Assembly: GCA_029207755.1 (NCBI GenBank)
Contig: JARCOQ010000002.1
Coordinates: forward strand, 44,595,744 to 44,659,743
Direction of reading: 5' to 3'
Length of the DNA stretch: 64,000 bases
From: Chamaea fasciata
Lineage: Eukaryota > Chordata > Aves > Passeriformes > Sylviidae
Part shown: positions 60,883 to 64,000 of the stretch, in pieces
Layout: each line of letters starts with the position of its first letter
Numbering within the stretch: position 1 is the stretch's first letter
Notes under the pieces: model-generated
Told to the model about the DNA's origin: nothing
Database searches by the model: none
The model's input: only the letters and a program-made list of their open reading frames with translations
Position numbers and translations under genes: made by a program

Positions 60883-63800
60883 CACAAGAAGCCAGAGGCA
60901 CAAAGTGCTATAAATGCTTACTGGACTCAATTTTGTAGTATTATTTATGCACAGAATTTGGAGTTTTATAGTTTGGATTCCTTGTTAAACTGTTTGGGAC
61001 TAATGGTACTTCCCAGCTGACATATTGTCCAGCCCTCTGGACTCCCCTAACATTTGTCAAGTAACTGAAAAACCTTTCTATTTCAAAATGCCCCGAGTTT
61101 CAGATGTGGCTGCGTACTCTCTCATGTCCATTCAAAGTTGGGTCACTGCTAAACCACTCTGGAAAGCCTGAAATCTCTCAGAACCAGTTTACGATCAAAC
61201 AGAGATTGTTTCCTTTGCTGAGTTGACATTTCACAGTCCGAGGAATTGGGAGATACTGTTACAGTCCTCACCCCTTTTCATCATTCCTAGTCATTATTTC
61301 ATCCTTCCCAGAACATAGCTCTTGTTCTTCCATCTGAATGTCTGTATCATTTTTATAGAGCTCAAGCAGAAGTTGTCTGGGACACTGGATGTTAAACTTT
61401 GAGTCATCTGAGGGAAAATTTGTCCTTTTCTGGATGTTCAGCAGGTGGAGCATCCTGACGGAGAAGTCTGTATAAATAAATTAGAAATAGCAAATGATGT
61501 GGTCCCTTCAAAAACGTAATCCAGAAAAATTATGGATCCCTTAGGAGGGAGTTGGAAATTTTTTACTTACAAGTAGTTTCAGGATATGTTTAGTCACCAT
61601 AACTTGAAACTGCTTTTCACTTTATTGCTGGTGTGAAAGAAGAGACTAATATGCAGTCAAGGTCATGCTTTGGGCCAAAAAGCAGCAGAAGGTAAGTATA
61701 CCAACCCCAGTGGAGCATCTCCTCTCCTCTGCAATAGCTGCCTGAGATTTTCAGACAGGAAACAAGCCATTTCACTGAAGCTTGAGCTACGTGCCTTGAA
61801 ACTTGCTTCCTATACTGCAACTAACACTCACTCATCTTCTCTACCCATAGTGTGTGTCTATGTTTTGGGGCTGCTAAGAAGGCTACTGCATTGTTGAAGC
61901 TGCCACCTGCAGCTCTCAAACTGTACTCTGAAAAGGTAGGCAATTCTGGGTTGCAGGTAACTCTGGCTTTTTTGTAAACACAGAAAAAAAATAGTCATCC
62001 TCTTGACAAAACTGACTTGTGCTTGATTTCTAAGTTAATGGTAGAACAGGTCTCCAGAAGGAAATGTCTGGTGTCCTGTAAAAAAAAAAAAGGCTAAAGA
62101 AGAAAAGCATTTGAAAGCCTCCATGGAAAGATCTGACCTGCCTGAATACGGCATCTAAGCTTAGGATTCAATTTGTCTATTTTCTAGGGTGAGTGCATTA
62201 TTTAAGGGAAGGTATCTTTCTTGGTTCAAGTTAGACTGCTTAAACCCAAAAGATGGTTCATAAGTCATGCAGATACTGTTTAAAAAAAATCAAAAGTAAT
62301 TTTGACTCATTCTCTGAAATGCTCCAATGATCTGCATGTCTCAATATCATGTTTTCATCTCAGTTCCTTGCAGAGTTATATGATTACTGCCTTCAATCAG
62401 TGAGGGTCAAAGTCTAACATAAGGAAACAGGAAACAATTTCAAGAGTTTTGCTCTTTTAAGTCACCTGGAGTGTGGATGCACATGATCAGTAGTCTCAAA
62501 GACCTGCAGCTGTAGTAGCAAGTATCCCTTTCACTCAGCTGATCTGGGCATTGATTATACAAACAAATTTTCACCAATAAGCTCTACAGCACCCACATTT
62601 TGAAAATGTCAAGAGGCAAAACAAAAGCATATGGTCTCCTGATTTCCTAAAATCTACTATAAAGAACAGAGATCCATTAAATACACCACATGCCTCAAAA
62701 CATCTCAGTGGTGTGTTGCTTCTGAGCCTGTTTAGCACTTGCATTGGTGTGTAATACTGTAGGGCTTACTGCAGATTAGAATGAGGCAATGTGTTTCCAG
62801 TTTGAAAAGAGTGTTAACAATTAAAAAAGTGCCAATCAAAGCAAAAAGATGAAACATTACACAGCTATTAAGAATATTATTCAGTCCTTTTAAATGATTG
62901 CCAATTTAGATAGTTCTCTTGCTAAATCATTCTTTTAACCTATTGTACTGAATGCCAGTTTTCAAGAACAAGACAGTCCACAAGCTTAGCTCATTAATGA
63001 AGACACAACCTGGTAGGTAATTTTATAATTAAAATGGGTATTTTGAATACTAGGTTGACTTTTGCTACATATCCAAATCTCAGTTGAGTAAGAGGCTTTA
63101 TGCAAAAGAATTTTAAAGCTGAATTGTAAGGGAAGAGATTGAAAGGGAGGCACGGTTGAGCATTTTGACTGTTCTGAGCAGAACAGCCTTAAAATGCTCT
63201 GTTTATTGACACAGTGGAGAAAGGTTTGTGTAGGGCTAATGTTAGAATCACTTAGGATGGTAATTCTTTCTGCAAAGCATCTGCATAAATTAGAAAAAGC
63301 TGCCAGATTTCCATCTGTTAGCAATACAACTTCAGTCACAAAGACAACTGTCGTGACAACCACACTGAGTTAGTCTTTCAAATAAAACCTGTTAAAAGCT
63401 ACTGCCCTCCAGCCTCCACCCACTGCAGTTAACAGCATTAAATAGCACTCTAACTGGTATTTATTTTCTTAGGCATTCCTCACTTGTGCAGCTGCTGGCA
63501 CACTGGCCTTTGATTTTAAATAACCTCAACAGGATAACAGTTCAGAGTCTCTGAGGGTCATGATGTATGTGAAGTGCTTGTCTGAAAGAAACATCCAACC
63601 TGAACTTTCTTCGGCTGATGTTACTGGATTCTGTATACTTGTCTCTCACCTATTTGCATGGTCTCATGTCTGGGAACTGTGATGGTTCAGATTATTTCTT
63701 CCAGATGCTGCAAGCACAAAGAGGCCACTGAGGCTGTTTTGGACAACAGGTCTAGGTTTAAAGGTGGTGGGAAATCACCTTTAGGGCCTTTCTACCCTCC

Positions 63801-64000
63801 CCATCCAAGCTCCTCTTGCAATTTTTGATGAGCTTGGGTGGCACAGCAAGTTCAGGCTAGTTTCAGCTCATCCATGAAATCTGTGCTGACAACAATATCA
63901 AAGCTATTAGAAAATTCATTTGTGGAAAGTCTCTTATTCAACAGTCTATTTTTGCTCAGGCATTTCAGTGTCTCAGTGTAGCACATATAACGCTTACTGA
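60883..64000. other. Unique noncoding sequence to the window end
   Basis: No gene or clear repeat was recognised. The frame at 62986-63363 (minus, 125 codons) is within chance length and has no domain signature. A poly-A run of 12 lies at 62079-62090. Confidence 0.6.

Noticed and set aside
62986..63363. 125-codon minus-strand frame
   Set aside because: No domain or splice context; chance length.
1..64000. CRISPR arrays, operons, tRNA, rRNA and known small RNA genes
   Set aside because: No regularly spaced repeats, no tRNA cloverleaf or B-box outside SINE heads, and no rRNA words were seen. The DNA is vertebrate-like.

Overview
The window reads as vertebrate nuclear DNA from a bird, probably a songbird. 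It looks intergenic or deep-intronic, and I found no gene I can defend. The bird assignment rests on interspersed repeats. There is a clear CR1 LINE 3' end with its ATTCCATG-type octamer tail at 59387-59633, a second younger CR1 3' end on the minus strand at 21101-21180, and several very old CR1 tails. Three LTR sequences resemble families I recall from passerine genomes (about 33070-33840, 52989-53359 and 54870-55366). Base composition is AT-rich with few CpGs, and no open frame has a recognisable domain.

Coding content: at roughly 40% GC (my estimate, not measured) stop codons fall about every 16 codons. The longest chance open frame in 64 kb over six frames should then be about 140 codons. 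Every non-repetitive frame is 150 codons or shorter, with no family signature and no convincing splice-site pairs. The one longer frame (34041-34679, minus) is the translation of a TTC-type microsatellite. I therefore annotate no protein-coding gene. A short conserved exon cannot be excluded by eye.

Layout: 1-18300 is mostly unique sequence with an old CR1 at 4214-4340, possible worn SINE pieces and small tandem duplications. 18301-18508 is a recognisable MIR-type SINE. 21101-21180 is CR1 (minus). 21-33 kb is unique AT-rich sequence with clusters of homeodomain-like TAATTA motifs. 33.07-33.84 kb is an LTR. 34061-34563 is a 500-base homopurine GAA/GAAAAA repeat, the most striking object here. 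35-39.9 kb is AT-rich unique sequence. 39973-40110 is a small isolated CpG cluster with a CCAAT box. 41-53 kb is unique sequence. 53-55.4 kb holds two LTRs of different types and a possible decayed retroviral pol scrap in antisense. 59.39-59.63 kb is CR1. The rest to 64 kb is unique sequence plus one ancient amniote-type repeat.

Nothing here works together as a gene system. The items most worth checking are the homopurine tract, the CpG cluster, the LTR cluster and the AT-rich motif clusters, which could be conserved noncoding elements.
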